64,000 nucleotides of DNA from an endosymbiont of Galathealinum brachiosum (GTDB lineage Bacteria > Pseudomonadota > Gammaproteobacteria > SZUA-229): NCBI GenBank assembly GCA_003349885.1, contig QFXC01000014.1:1-64000 (forward strand). The letters are read 5' to 3'. Positions within the stretch are counted from its first letter, which is position 1. The number at the start of each line of letters is the position of its first letter. The notes under the pieces were generated by a model. That model did no database searches and was not told the origin of the DNA. It saw only the letters and a program-made list of their open reading frames with translations. Positions 63,961 through 64,000 of this stretch are shown piece after piece. Made by a program: the position numbers and the translations under genes.

Positions 63961-64000
63961 GGTCAGAGTATATTTTATTCTAATATCAGATTACATTATC
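63961..64000 (+). repeat. GGGGTCAGAG palindromic element, copy 13 (cut by window end)
   Basis: GGTCAGAGTATATTTTATTC followed by TAATATCAGATTACATTA matches the left arm and interior of the family; the right arm lies beyond the window. It begins 12 bp after the DsrE-like stop. Confidence 0.75.

Noticed and set aside
1-64000. CRISPR arrays, rRNA, tRNA, complete insertion sequences or prophage
   Set aside because: None was recognised. The palindromic elements vary in sequence and are dispersed one per gap, unlike CRISPR repeats, and no transposase or phage structural gene is present.

Overview
The window is one contiguous piece of a gammaproteobacterial chromosome, probably an AT-leaning environmental lineage. 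Three features suggest this: an isc locus with IscR and two consecutive cysteine desulfurases, a hydrolase-ubiG-HAD cluster ordered as in Pseudomonas, and a split class II ribonucleotide reductase (NrdJa/NrdJb). Neighbourhoods of the ClpA/ClpS, LpoB/COG3014 and GltA type support the same placement. No rRNA, tRNA, CRISPR array, integrase or intact transposase was recognised. The species cannot be named from the sequence alone.

Positions 1-23.4 kb are a conserved housekeeping block. On the minus strand an aminotransferase, cysE, iscR, a NifS-like desulfurase and iscS (cut by the window edge) couple cysteine synthesis to Fe-S cluster assembly, with an IscR-type site over the iscR promoter. Next come an M23 peptidase, infA, clpA/clpS, a Sel1 protein and gltA. 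A minus-strand envelope lipoprotein cluster (LpoB-like, COG3014, LPP20-like, Kazal-type) follows. Then come an amidohydrolase, ubiG, a MupP-like HAD phosphatase, a PiT phosphate transporter, and nrdJa/nrdJb with candidate NrdR boxes and a cysteine-rich CWC protein.

Positions 23.5-40 kb are an accessory zone of mostly short, plus-strand, single-gene units: small lipoproteins, membrane proteins, DUF proteins, an RsgA GTPase, a HIT protein, a VTT membrane protein, MYG1, a PEP-CTERM-like protein and a cytochrome c. At least two genes are broken (a NYN-domain fragment and an ICMT-like methyltransferase with an internal deletion). Two families of palindromic repeats run through the zone. The first is a roughly 50-bp family with GGGGTCAGAG...CTCTGACCCC arms. 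It has about 16 recognisable copies plus remnants between 24.1 kb and the right end, nearly always just 3' of a plus-strand gene and in one orientation, and none in the first 24 kb. The second is an 80-95 bp nested palindrome with three copies, each ending just before the start codon of an orphan gene in an arrangement that resembles integron cassettes.

Positions 40-64 kb mix metabolism and envelope functions: a nifJ-DHOD-aminotransferase operon, a host-attachment family protein, a secreted lipase-like lipoprotein with thrombospondin type 3 repeats, and a ferritin-like diiron protein with a DUF6356 protein divergent from a GlxA/AraC regulator. They are followed by a CPA2 antiporter with an NAD-binding domain, an EEP-fold nuclease-like protein, a P-loop kinase, a methyltransferase, a periplasmic solute-binding protein, an outer-membrane-like protein divergent from a TonB-dependent receptor, a PlsC-type acyltransferase and a periplasmic DsrE-like protein.

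Coordinates of starts were chosen from ribosome-binding sites and family length where the longest reading frame was implausible; this is stated in each entry.
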